From Arthrobacter sp. D5-1 (GTDB lineage: Bacteria; Actinomycetota; Actinomycetes; Actinomycetales; Micrococcaceae), in assembly GCF_017357425.1 (NCBI RefSeq), contig NZ_CP014571.1:3782001-3846000 (forward strand): a DNA stretch of 64,000 nt, given 5' to 3'. Numbering within the stretch: position 1 is the stretch's first letter; every line of letters starts with the position of its first letter. Both the position numbers and the translations under genes were made by a program. Of this stretch, positions 10,074 through 17,584 are shown in pieces. Under the pieces are notes generated by a model. That model was not told where the DNA came from. It saw nothing but the letters and a program-made list of their open reading frames with translations, and did not search any database.

Positions 10074-11360
10074 TTAGGCGTTCTGCTTGATAAGGTCTTC
10101 GGCTTCCTTGAACCACGCATCAGCTGCGCCGTCCACGGTCAACTTGCCGTAGTTCAGGTCCTGCGTGACCCGTTTGAACGTGGACTCCAGGGTGCCGAAA
10201 CCAACAATGGGCGGCTCCGGGGCATCCTTGAGGTACTTCTCGATGGACTTCTCGTAGTCCACCACCAGCTTGTCCGTGCCTTCGAACGTGGTGCCATCGC
10301 GCTGGGTCTTCGACGCCGGGACACCGCGGGAGGTCTTGAAGATCTGGCCCACCTCCGGATCGTTGACCATGAAGTCGATGAAGCGGGCAGCGGCGTCCTT
10401 GTTCTTGGTTTTCGCGCTGGCCACCATCAACATGGAGGGCTTGAGGAACAGGCCCAGGTTGTCGGGGTCGTCCGACGGAACAGGAACGAGCTTGAGTTCC
10501 TTCGCGCCACTGTCCGCGAGGTAGCCGGCCATGAAGTTGTCCCACGTGACTTCCGTTGCCGTGACGTTGGAGCCGAACGGGGACTTGGGCAGCAACTGGG
10601 TTGCCTTGTCCTCGCCCACAATCGCCGCGGTGCCGCGCAGGTCACCGGTCAGGTTCCACCACTTCTTCAGATCATCCTTGGAGAAGCCGAGCTTGCCGTC
10701 CTCGGTGAACGCCTGGATGTTGTTCTGGCGCAACCAGATGTTGAAGTTCCACCAAATTCCGGTGTAGTCGGTGCCGCCAAACAGGGTGCCGTTGCCCTTG
10801 GCGCCGACCTCGGCCAGGAAGGCGTTGAACTCTTTGTAGTTCCAGGATCCATCCGGCTCCGCGATGCCCAGGGAAGCGAGCTTGGCGGGATCGTAGTAGA
10901 CCGCGAAAGCGTTGGTGCTGGTGGGGATGCCGTAGGTCTTGCCGCGGATCTGGCCCGAGGGAAGGAGGGACTTGTCGAATGCGTCCGTGTTGATCTTTAC
11001 CGTGCCCAAGTCAAGGAGCTGGTTCCGCTGGCCGTAATCACGCAGGTAGGACAGGTCCCACTGCATCACGTCCGGCAAGCCGCCGCCGGCAGCTTCCGTT
11101 GCACGCTTCTGCCAGTAGCCGGCGAAGTCGGAGAAGTTGCCGTTGACCTTGACGTCTGGGTTCTTGGACTCGAACAGGGCAATGGCCTTGCGGGTACGTT
11201 CTGCACGGTCATCGTTGCCCCACCACGTGTACGTGATGGTCACGGGGTTCTCCGCCGAGCCAGTCTGGGCCGGCGATGAGGACTGGCCGCACGCGGCCAG
11301 GAACGCGGCAGATGCAGTGCCGAGAGCCACCGTACCCAGGAATTTCCTTCTATCGATCAT
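10074..11360 (-). CDS. Sugar ABC transporter substrate-binding protein with twin-arginine lipoprotein signal
   Basis: A 428-residue family 1 solute-binding protein. The start at 11360 is chosen because the ATG has a strong ribosome site (GGAGG, five bases upstream) and begins a twin-arginine signal (MIDRRKFLGTVALG) ending in a LAAC lipobox. An in-frame upstream extension to 12047 exists but is only antisense to the galactosidase. Mature motifs are ITYTWWGNDDRAERTRKAI, GYWQKRATEAAGG and LPDVMQWDLSYLRDYG. It is more distant from the other two binding proteins in the window than they are from each other. It heads the unit with permeases 9074-10024 and 8154-9077. An operator-like site lies about 110 bases upstream in the divergent gap shared with the beta-galactosidase. 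The ligand is probably an oligosaccharide, but the sequence does not show which. Confidence 0.93.
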   Translation of the reverse strand: MIDRRKFLGTVALGTASAAFLAACGQSSSPAQTGSAENPVTITYTWWGNDDRAERTRKAIALFESKNPDVKVNGNFSDFAGYWQKRATEAAGGGLPDVMQWDLSYLRDYGQRNQLLDLGTVKINTDAFDKSLLPSGQIRGKTYGIPTSTNAFAVYYDPAKLASLGIAEPDGSWNYKEFNAFLAEVGAKGNGTLFGGTDYTGIWWNFNIWLRQNNIQAFTEDGKLGFSKDDLKKWWNLTGDLRGTAAIVGEDKATQLLPKSPFGSNVTATEVTWDNFMAGYLADSGAKELKLVPVPSDDPDNLGLFLKPSMLMVASAKTKNKDAAARFIDFMVNDPEVGQIFKTSRGVPASKTQRDGTTFEGTDKLVVDYEKSIEKYLKDAPEPPIVGFGTLESTFKRVTQDLNYGKLTVDGAADAWFKEAEDLIKQNA

Positions 11361-11467
11361 GAGAGCCTCCTTGCTCAGTTGGTGCAAGCTTGTCGAGTTC
11401 TCTACAACGTGGCAGTGATCTCGCTTACACTCGTTCTGAATCGATACAATATCCCTAATTGCGAATC

Positions 11468-11485
11468 TGGGCAAGCGTTTTCCAA
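11468..11485. promoter_or_regulatory. LacI-family operator (weaker copy) between divergent binding protein and beta-galactosidase
   Basis: TGGGCAAGCGTTTTCCAA keeps the AAGCGTTTTC core of the operator at 28137-28154, with mismatches in the outer arms. It lies in the 219-base divergent gap, 95 bases before the beta-galactosidase start and 108 before the binding-protein start, so one site could serve both promoters. The rest of the gap is AT-rich around 11440-11460 (GATACAATATC). Confidence 0.6.
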
Positions 11486-11579
11486 AGAACCTGTTTGCCG
11501 GTGATTTCATCGGTACGCTGCTCTTATACGCACCAGCGACAGCAGAGACCCAAACCGCCACCATGACGAAGGAGTCCCC

Positions 11580-13610
11580 TTGACCTCCCCCGAAAACACC
11601 GGCAGTCCATCTGTCTGGAACAGCATCAACGGCCTCGCCTACGGTGGCGACTACAACCCTGAGCAGTGGCCCACAGACATCCGGCTTGAAGACGTCGAGC
11701 TGATGAAGGAAGCCGGCGTGAACTTCCTGAGCGTCGCCATCTTCTCCTGGGGCCTTCTGGAACCTACCGAAGGCAACTACGATTTCGGCTGGCTGGACGA
11801 TGTCCTGGACAACCTCCATGGAGCCGGGATCAAGGTGGCGCTCGCCACCGCCACCGCTTCTCCCCCGGCCTGGCTTGCCCGCAAATACCCCGAGATCCTG
11901 CCTGTTACCTCGGAAGGAGTGCGGCTGGAACGTGGCTCCCGACGCCACTACACGCCGTCGTCGGCTGTCTACCGCAAGTACGCCACCGCCATCACGCGGG
12001 TTATCGCTGAGCGGTATAAGGACCACCCCGCCCTGGCGCTGTGGCACGTGGACAACGAACTAGGCTGTCACGTTGGCGAGTTCCACGGCGAAGAAGACGC
12101 CGCTGCTTTCCGGGCTTGGCTGGAACGCCGCTACGGCTCCATCGAGGCCCTGAACGAGGCGTGGGGAACAGCGTTCTGGTCCCAGCACTACGCTTCCTTC
12201 GAGGACATCATCCCGCCGGGCGCAGCACCCACCACGCTCAACCCGGGCCAGCAACTGGATTTTGCCCGCTTCAACTCGTGGGTGTTCATGGACTACTACC
12301 GCGAACTGCTGGCCGTGCTCCGCCAGGTCACCCCGGCCATCCCGGCCACCACCAACTTCATGGTTTCCAGCGCCACCAAAACCCTGGACTACTTTGACTG
12401 GTCCAAGGACATGGACGTAATTGCCAACGACCATTACCTGGTGGCCGCGGACCCGGAACGCGAAATCGAGCTTGCGTTCAGCGCAGACCTCACCCGTGGC
12501 GTAGCAGGCGGCCAGCCATGGATCCTCATGGAACACTCGACGTCGGCGGTGAACTGGCAGCCGCACAACCAGCCCAAGATGCCCGGCGAAATGCTCCGCA
12601 ACTCACTCGCCCACGTGGCGCGAGGTGCCGATGCCGTGATGTTCTTCCAGTGGCGGCAGAGCAAGGCCGGCTCGGAGAAATTCCACTCGGCCATGGTCCC
12701 CCACGGTGGCCGCGACACCCAGGTGTGGCGCAACGTGGTGGACCTTGGCGAGGCACTGGCCAAGCTGGAACCCGTCAAAGGTTCGCGGGTGGAATCCCGG
12801 GTCGCGGTCGTGTTCGATTACGAGGCCTGGTGGGCGTCGGAGCTGGACTCGCACCCCAACAATTCCCTGAAATACCTCGATACGATGCGGGCGTTCCACC
12901 GCTCCCTGTTCCTCCGCGGAATCACTGCGGACTTCGTCCACCCTTCAGCGGACCTCGCAGGCTACGACCTCATCCTCGTCTGCACCTTGTACTCCGTGAC
13001 GGACCAGGCCGCTGCCTCGATTTCCTCCGCCGCGGAACGTGGCGCCACGGTCCTCATCAGTTACTTCAGCGGCATCGTCGATGAGCGCGACCACGTCCGT
13101 TTGGGCGGCTACCCCGGCGCTTTCCGTGACTTGCTGGGCATCCGCAGCGAGGAATTCCACCCGCTGTTCCCCGGCACCACGGTCACGTTGAACGATGGAA
13201 CTGCTGGCTCTGTGTGGAGCGAGCACGTACACGTTGCCGGGTCCGCCGGGGCTTCGGCGGAGGTCCTGGCGACCTTCACCGACTACCCGCTCGACGGCGT
13301 CCCGGCACTGACGCGCCGATCCGTCGGAACCGGTTCGGCCTGGTACCTCGCTACACTCCCGGATGCCGCCGGCATCGATGCCCTGACCGCTCGGCTGGTG
13401 GACGAAGCGGGGGTGACGGCCGCGGCCGAGGCGACTGCCGGCGTCGAACTTTCCCGCCGGCGCGCCGACGACGGCCGCAGCTTCCTGTTCGCCATCAACC
13501 ACAGCCGGGAAGACGTCACGGTCAAGGCCGACGGTGCCGAACTGCTCAGCGGATTGCGCTTCACCGGCGTCGTCCCCGCCGGAGCCGTGGCCGTCATCGC
13601 GGAAGACTGA
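11580..13610 (+). CDS. Beta-galactosidase, glycoside hydrolase family 42
   Basis: A 676-residue GH42 enzyme, close to the usual length. It starts at TTG 11580, preceded by AAGGAG at spacing five; the ATG at 11564 opens only a six-codon frame. Motifs in order: YGGDYNPEQW (residues 21-30), FSWGLLEP, ASPPAWL, the acid/base glutamate in WHVDNELG (about E160) and the nucleophile in WILMEHS (about E318), then the trimerisation domain and a C-terminal beta domain. No signal peptide is present, so it acts in the cytoplasm on imported galactosides such as galacto-oligosaccharides from pectic galactan. It diverges from the 11360-8154 importer with a shared operator-like site and ends at a strong hairpin. 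In Bacillus subtilis the GH42 enzyme YesZ also lies in a cluster with YesL and an importer of this type. Confidence 0.95.
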   Translation: MTSPENTGSPSVWNSINGLAYGGDYNPEQWPTDIRLEDVELMKEAGVNFLSVAIFSWGLLEPTEGNYDFGWLDDVLDNLHGAGIKVALATATASPPAWLARKYPEILPVTSEGVRLERGSRRHYTPSSAVYRKYATAITRVIAERYKDHPALALWHVDNELGCHVGEFHGEEDAAAFRAWLERRYGSIEALNEAWGTAFWSQHYASFEDIIPPGAAPTTLNPGQQLDFARFNSWVFMDYYRELLAVLRQVTPAIPATTNFMVSSATKTLDYFDWSKDMDVIANDHYLVAADPEREIELAFSADLTRGVAGGQPWILMEHSTSAVNWQPHNQPKMPGEMLRNSLAHVARGADAVMFFQWRQSKAGSEKFHSAMVPHGGRDTQVWRNVVDLGEALAKLEPVKGSRVESRVAVVFDYEAWWASELDSHPNNSLKYLDTMRAFHRSLFLRGITADFVHPSADLAGYDLILVCTLYSVTDQAAASISSAAERGATVLISYFSGIVDERDHVRLGGYPGAFRDLLGIRSEEFHPLFPGTTVTLNDGTAGSVWSEHVHVAGSAGASAEVLATFTDYPLDGVPALTRRSVGTGSAWYLATLPDAAGIDALTARLVDEAGVTAAAEATAGVELSRRRADDGRSFLFAINHSREDVTVKADGAELLSGLRFTGVVPAGAVAVIAED

Positions 13611-13637
13611 CCCAAAAGCAGGTGGCGCGCAAGAAAA

Positions 13638-13683
13638 AACCGCGCCCCGGCCGGATCACGAATGATCCGTCCGGGGCGCGGTT
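13638..13683. terminator. Bidirectional hairpin terminator between galactosidase and binding protein
   Basis: A near-perfect GC-rich stem of about 20 base pairs with a CGAA loop lies at 13659-13662. It is flanked by an A-run on the left (aagaaaaaac) and a T-rich stretch on the right (gttgtttt), so it can work in both directions for the two convergent genes. Confidence 0.88.
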
Positions 13684-13698
13684 GTTTTCTGAGGAAAG

Positions 13699-15087
13699 CT
13701 AGCTGATGGCGGACTTCATTTCATCCACAGCCTTCTTGCCGGCCTCTTCAGTGGAGAGCCTGTTGAACAGGACCTCCGAGGTGTAGCGTTTGATGATTTC
13801 CTGGATGGCGCCTGCACCCTTCGGCGGTGCTGCCGGGGCGTCGCCAAGTTCTCCCTTGATCCCGTCGATGAAGCTGACAACCTTGACGTCGGCCTTGGCC
13901 AGCTTGGGGGCGATGGCCTCACGGACCTCGGAGTTCGGGTACACGCCGCGGTCTGCCAGCAGTGCCTCGCCGGCCTTGACGTTGTTGGTCAGGAAGTCGA
14001 TGAACTTGGCAGTCTCTTCCGGGTGCTTGGTGCGCGATGATGCGGACCAGAACTGGGAAGCCTTGTACCAGAGCTTGGCGTCTTCCGCCTTGCCCGTTTT
14101 GGACGGGAAACGCAGGATCTGGAGTTCGCCGCCGGCAGCCTTCTCGAGTGCCGGGAGCTGGTTGGACCACCAGAAAGCCAGGCCGTTTTTGCCGGTAGCC
14201 AGGCCACTCTGGTCCAGCGGAGCGGCTTCGGCTTCAACAACCTCAGATGCCGACGGAACTGCCTTCTTCTCGCTGAGTTCCTTCAGGAAGCCCCACCATT
14301 CGGCGATGTCCGAAGGCTCAAAGCCCAGCTTGCCGTCCTCCGTGTAGAGGGACTTGCCGTTCTGGCGGAGCCATACTCCGAGGGAAGCTTCGTCCGTGCC
14401 GTAAGCGGCGGCGCCGTAGGTGCCCTTGGGCGACTTTGCGGTGACCTCGGCGGCAACGCGCTCGAAGTCCTCCCAGGTCCAGGTCTTGTCGTCCGGAATG
14501 GCGACGCCCGCTGCCTGGAAGACTGCCGGGTTGGCCAGGATAGTCGCGGCGTTGATGCCTGCAGCGATGCCGGTCAGGCCCTTCTCGCCCTTGCCGGCTT
14601 CCAGCGCGGCTTCATCGAGCTTGGAGGTATCGATCTGGTACTTGGAGAGGTCCAACAGGGCACCGCGGGTGGAGTACTCGGTGATGTACTTCTCGTCCAT
14701 CTGGATGATGTCGGGAGCATCGTTGGCTGCCACCTGGGTGGCCAGCTTGTCCCAGTAGCCGCTCCAGTCGCCGTACTCGGGCTTGATCTTGATGTTGGGG
14801 TTCTCCGCTTCGAAGGCTGCGATGGCCGCCTGGGTTACCTGGGCCCGCTTGTCACCGCCCCACCAAGCGAAGCGCAGCTCCACCTTGCCGTCGGCGCTCT
14901 TGGCGTCCGATCCTCCGCCGCCGCCGCAAGCGGTGAGGGCGAGGACGGCTGCTGCGGTGGCTGCGACCAGCGCTGAGGCGCGAACTCTGCGCTTCCTGCG
15001 CTGGGCCGTGGGGGCCTGGGCTGTGGGAGCCGAAGGTGTTGCCCCTGCTCCGGGGGCGACTGCCTCACCTTTGGGATGTACCGGCAC
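13699..15087 (-). CDS. Sugar ABC transporter substrate-binding lipoprotein
   Basis: A 462-residue family 1 binding protein. The GTG start at 15087 has GGAG six bases upstream. The N-terminus is unusually long (about 30 Pro/Ala/Gln-rich residues) before the basic RRKRRVRAS and a hydrophobic stretch ending in the lipobox LTAC. The mature domain has LRFAWWGGDKRAQVTQ, GDWSGYWDKLATQVAANDA and PDIIQMDEKYITEYS, nearly the same as the orphan protein at 4714-6003. It lies downstream of permeases 16268-17212 and 15337-16275, the reverse of the usual order. A 249-base gap with two GC hairpins and its own operator sites suggests it is also transcribed alone, giving more binding protein than permease. Ligand unknown. 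Confidence 0.93.
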   Translation of the reverse strand: MPVHPKGEAVAPGAGATPSAPTAQAPTAQRRKRRVRASALVAATAAAVLALTACGGGGGSDAKSADGKVELRFAWWGGDKRAQVTQAAIAAFEAENPNIKIKPEYGDWSGYWDKLATQVAANDAPDIIQMDEKYITEYSTRGALLDLSKYQIDTSKLDEAALEAGKGEKGLTGIAAGINAATILANPAVFQAAGVAIPDDKTWTWEDFERVAAEVTAKSPKGTYGAAAYGTDEASLGVWLRQNGKSLYTEDGKLGFEPSDIAEWWGFLKELSEKKAVPSASEVVEAEAAPLDQSGLATGKNGLAFWWSNQLPALEKAAGGELQILRFPSKTGKAEDAKLWYKASQFWSASSRTKHPEETAKFIDFLTNNVKAGEALLADRGVYPNSEVREAIAPKLAKADVKVVSFIDGIKGELGDAPAAPPKGAGAIQEIIKRYTSEVLFNRLSTEEAGKKAVDEMKSAIS

Positions 15088-15121
15088 TGTTGTCTCCGAT
15101 CTTCATTGATCCTGATGCGAT

Positions 15122-15139
15122 TGGGAAAGCGTTTTCTTG
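15122..15139. promoter_or_regulatory. LacI-family operator upstream of the 13699-15087 binding protein
   Basis: TGGGAAAGCGTTTTCTTG matches the window consensus in its GAAAGCGTTTTCT core. It lies 35-52 bases before the GTG start, where a bound repressor would overlap the promoter or early transcript. Confidence 0.72.
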
Positions 15140-15163
15140 CTGAGAATTATGATACAAGTCACA

Positions 15164-15180
15164 ATCTTGTATTACAAGAT
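15164..15180. promoter_or_regulatory. 17-base palindrome, possible second operator or promoter element
   Basis: ATCTTGTATTACAAGAT is a perfect palindrome around a central base (8-base arms). It is flanked by further half-sites, ACAAGT at 15154-15159 and ACTTGT at 15185-15190. The stretch is AT-rich in a GC-rich genome and lies 77-93 bases before the binding-protein start. It differs from the LacI-type operator next to it, so it may be the target of another regulator. Confidence 0.5.
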
Positions 15181-15244
15181 GCAAACTTGTCTTAGTTGTT
15201 GAAGGGCGCGACGCCGGTACCCAGCATCGCCGGTGCGCATGACG

Positions 15245-15264
15245 ACGGCGGTACGCACCGCCGT
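15245..15264. repeat. 8-base-pair perfect hairpin in permease/binding-protein gap
   Basis: ACGGCGGT-ACGC-ACCGCCGT, an inverted repeat on the transcribed path from permease 15337-16275 to binding protein 13699-15087. It has no T-run. Together with the hairpin at 15294-15319 it may slow read-through or shield the mRNA end. Confidence 0.5.
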
Positions 15265-15293
15265 GGACCCCTGACCCGGGCGGCACCCACCAC

Positions 15294-15319
15294 AAGGGGG
15301 CGGCAACCGCCGCCCCCTT
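15294..15319 (-). terminator. Hairpin after the permease pair (attenuator or transcript end)
   Basis: A perfect 11-base-pair stem (AAGGGGGCGGC / GCCGCCCCCTT) with a four-base loop lies 18 bases after the permease stop. No clear U-run follows on the reverse strand, so it may be a partial terminator or mRNA-stabilising hairpin rather than a full stop. Confidence 0.55.
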
Positions 15320-15336
15320 CAGGCGCTGCTCCCGGC

Positions 15337-16275
15337 CTATTTGATGCCGGTGGTGGCGATGCCCTTGATGAGGAACCGCTGGCCGAACAGGAAGACGAGG
15401 AACACGGGGAGCAAGGACACAATGGACATCGCGAAGAGCGATCCCCAACTGGTGGCCGACTGCGAGTCAACGAAGGCCCTGAGGGCCACAGGGACGGTAA
15501 ACATGTCCGGGTCCGTCAGGTAGATGAGGGCTCCGAAGAAGTCGTTCCACGTCCAGATGAACGTAAAGATGGTGGTGGTGGCCAGGGCCGGGACCATCAG
15601 TGGCAGGATCACGCGGAGGAAGATCCTGGGGTGGCCGGCGCCGTCGATGCGGGCTGCTTCGTCGAGGTCCTTCGGAATACCGCGGATGAACTGGACCATA
15701 AGGAACACGAAGAACGCGTCCGTGGCCAGGAGCTTGGGAACGATCAGCGGCCAGAAGGTGTTCACCCAGCCGATCTGCGAGAAGAGGATGTACTGGGGCA
15801 CAATCACCACGTGAAACGGGAGCATGATAGTCAGCAGCATGATGCCGAAGAAGATCTTCTTGCCGCTGAACTGCAGCCGGGCGAAAGCGTACGCCGCCAT
15901 GGAGCAGGAGATCAGGTTGCCCAGGATGGAACCCAGGACCACGATTGCCGAGTTGACCATGTAGTGCCCGAACGGGTGCGTCAGCGCGGACCAGCCATCG
16001 GTGTAGTTGCTCATTTCCAGGTTTTCCAGCCAGAGGCCGGGTTCGCGGAAAATCAGATCGTTGGGCCGCAAGGAGGAAACCACCATCCACAGCAGCGGGT
16101 AGATCATCACACCACCCACGACGATCAGGATGGCGTGCTTGATCAGGCCTTTGATGCGGGCGCTGCGGCTGAAGGCGAGGCTGCCACGGGATTCGCGGCG
16201 GCGCGGGCTTTTTCCGGGCTTGCCGGCTTTGGCGTCGTCGGATGAAGCTGCGGGGAGGGTTTGGAGTTTAGTCAT
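15337..16275 (-). CDS. Carbohydrate ABC transporter permease, MalG type
   Basis: A 312-residue MalG-class permease with six membrane helices after a basic N-terminus (RRRESRGSLAF, residues about 24-34). The EAA loop reads EAARIDGAGHPRIF, followed by LRVILPLMVP, and the C-terminus is FGQRFLIKGIATTGIK. The start at 16275 is chosen because its ATG overlaps the TAA of the upstream permease by eight bases. A longer in-frame start at 16326 would run deep into that gene. With 16268-17212 it forms the second importer channel of the island; no ATPase gene is present. It is likely fed by the binding protein at 13699-15087 and perhaps by the orphan one at 4714-6003. Confidence 0.94.
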   Translation of the reverse strand: MTKLQTLPAASSDDAKAGKPGKSPRRRESRGSLAFSRSARIKGLIKHAILIVVGGVMIYPLLWMVVSSLRPNDLIFREPGLWLENLEMSNYTDGWSALTHPFGHYMVNSAIVVLGSILGNLISCSMAAYAFARLQFSGKKIFFGIMLLTIMLPFHVVIVPQYILFSQIGWVNTFWPLIVPKLLATDAFFVFLMVQFIRGIPKDLDEAARIDGAGHPRIFLRVILPLMVPALATTTIFTFIWTWNDFFGALIYLTDPDMFTVPVALRAFVDSQSATSWGSLFAMSIVSLLPVFLVFLFGQRFLIKGIATTGIK

Positions 16276-17212
16276 CGTAGAACACCCAATACTTTGAAGC
16301 GATGAAGTTGATGGCAGTAAAGACACCGATGATGACCAGCAAGAACCAGGCCATCGCTGAGGCGTAACCCATATCGAACTGGCCGAAGCCCTTTTGGTAC
16401 AGGTAAAGGGTGAAGAACATGGTGGAGTCGGACGGGCCGCCGTTGCCGCCGGAGACGATGAACGCTTGGGTGAACGACTGGAACGAACCGATGATCTGCA
16501 GCACCAGGTTGAAGAAGATGATGGGGCTCAGCATCGGCAGGGTGATCCGCCAGAACTTCTGCAACGTGGTGGCACCATCAACTTCGGCCGCCTCGTAATA
16601 CATCACGGGGATCTGTCGCAGGCCGGCCAGGAAGATGATCATGGGGCTGCCGAAGGTCCAGACGTGCAGCAGGATGATGGAGCCGAGGGCGGTGTTGGGG
16701 TCGGAGATCCAACCGGGGCCTTGGATGCCTACCATCGCCAGGACCTGGTTGACCAGGCCGGTGGTGCCGAAGATCTGCTTCCACAGGATGGCAACGGCAA
16801 CGGAGCCGCCCAGCAGGGAGGGCAAGTAGAAGATGGACCGGTAGAACGGAAGCCCGCGGAGACCCTTGTCCAGGACCAGTGCAATGATCAGCGCCACCGC
16901 CAACTGCAGCGGAACACCCACCAGCACGTACGTAAAGGTCACACCCAGCGAGTTGTGAAGCCGGGCATCGCCGAACATGCGGACGAAGTTATCCAGGCCC
17001 ACCCATTCAGGCGGCTGCAGAAGGTTGTAGTCCGTGAAGGACAGGTACAACGACATCAACATGGGGCCAACAGTGATGGCCACCAAACCCACCAACCACG
17101 GCGAAAGGAAGATGTACGCGGCCTTGTTGTCGCGGCCGTTCGCCTTCTTCTCCTCCTTGGTCATGGGGCCCTTGCGGCGGGTCATCGTTGAGAGTTCGCC
17201 TATGGCGCTCAT
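16268..17212 (-). CDS. Carbohydrate ABC transporter permease, MalF/UgpA type
   Basis: A 314-residue MalF-class permease. The ATG at 17212 follows GAGGGGGA at spacing four to six, and is preferred over a longer in-frame start at 17305 whose extra residues look non-coding. The N-terminus is lysine-rich (TKEEKKANGRDNKAAYIF) before helix 1; six helices follow, with the EAA loop EAAEVDGATTLQKF. It overlaps its MalG-type partner by eight bases. Two operator copies at 17410-17471 lie 200-260 bases upstream in a 372-base divergent gap shared with the esterase operon. Control by the island's LacI regulator is therefore likely but the promoter was not pinpointed. Confidence 0.94.
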   Translation of the reverse strand: MSAIGELSTMTRRKGPMTKEEKKANGRDNKAAYIFLSPWLVGLVAITVGPMLMSLYLSFTDYNLLQPPEWVGLDNFVRMFGDARLHNSLGVTFTYVLVGVPLQLAVALIIALVLDKGLRGLPFYRSIFYLPSLLGGSVAVAILWKQIFGTTGLVNQVLAMVGIQGPGWISDPNTALGSIILLHVWTFGSPMIIFLAGLRQIPVMYYEAAEVDGATTLQKFWRITLPMLSPIIFFNLVLQIIGSFQSFTQAFIVSGGNGGPSDSTMFFTLYLYQKGFGQFDMGYASAMAWFLLVIIGVFTAINFIASKYWVFYDD

Positions 17213-17409
17213 CGCTTCCCCCTCGCCGGCCCGCGAACGCCTTGCGGCGTCCCCGTGTGCAGTACAGCGGCCATGTGGTCTCCTTTGGTCATCGTGGCCA
17301 TCCACGGACTTCGAGTCTGGTTGGTGCTTGCCTTCCGGGACGCCGACGCTCCGGCCCTTCCCCTTGAAGGACCGGAGTGCAACTCCCGGGCTTCAGCGGC
17401 TCCGTACCA

Positions 17410-17427
17410 AAGTAAACGTTTTCTTGA
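17410..17427. promoter_or_regulatory. LacI-family operator, distal copy in divergent gap
   Basis: AAGTAAACGTTTTCTTGA keeps the AAACGTTTTCT core. It lies 44 bases (centre to centre) from the better copy at 17454-17471, a spacing near four helical turns that would suit co-operative binding on one DNA face. The surrounding gap 17213-17584 (372 bases) shows no other gene. Confidence 0.55.
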
Positions 17428-17453
17428 CCCATGTACAGCCTTTTGCTAATTTT

Positions 17454-17471
17454 TGAGAAAGCGTTTTCTGA
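17454..17471. promoter_or_regulatory. LacI-family operator upstream of esterase operon
   Basis: TGAGAAAGCGTTTTCTGA differs from the operator at 28137-28154 (TGAGAAAGCGTTTTCTCA) at one base only. It lies 114 bases before the esterase start at 17585 and on the promoter side of the permease pair on the other strand. Confidence 0.78.
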
Positions 17472-17584
17472 CGAAGCCGCCCCATCCGATTTCCCCCACG
17501 CTGAAGAGGTCCGGCGTGCGCCCCCGCACACCTTGATGCATCGAAAAGGCAGGACATCATTGTTCCCCACCGACTGCCACTGCC

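Noticed and set aside
10074-12047. Extension of the binding protein to 657 codons
   Set aside because: The extra part is antisense to the galactosidase; the signal peptide, Tat motif and ribosome site define the start at 11360.
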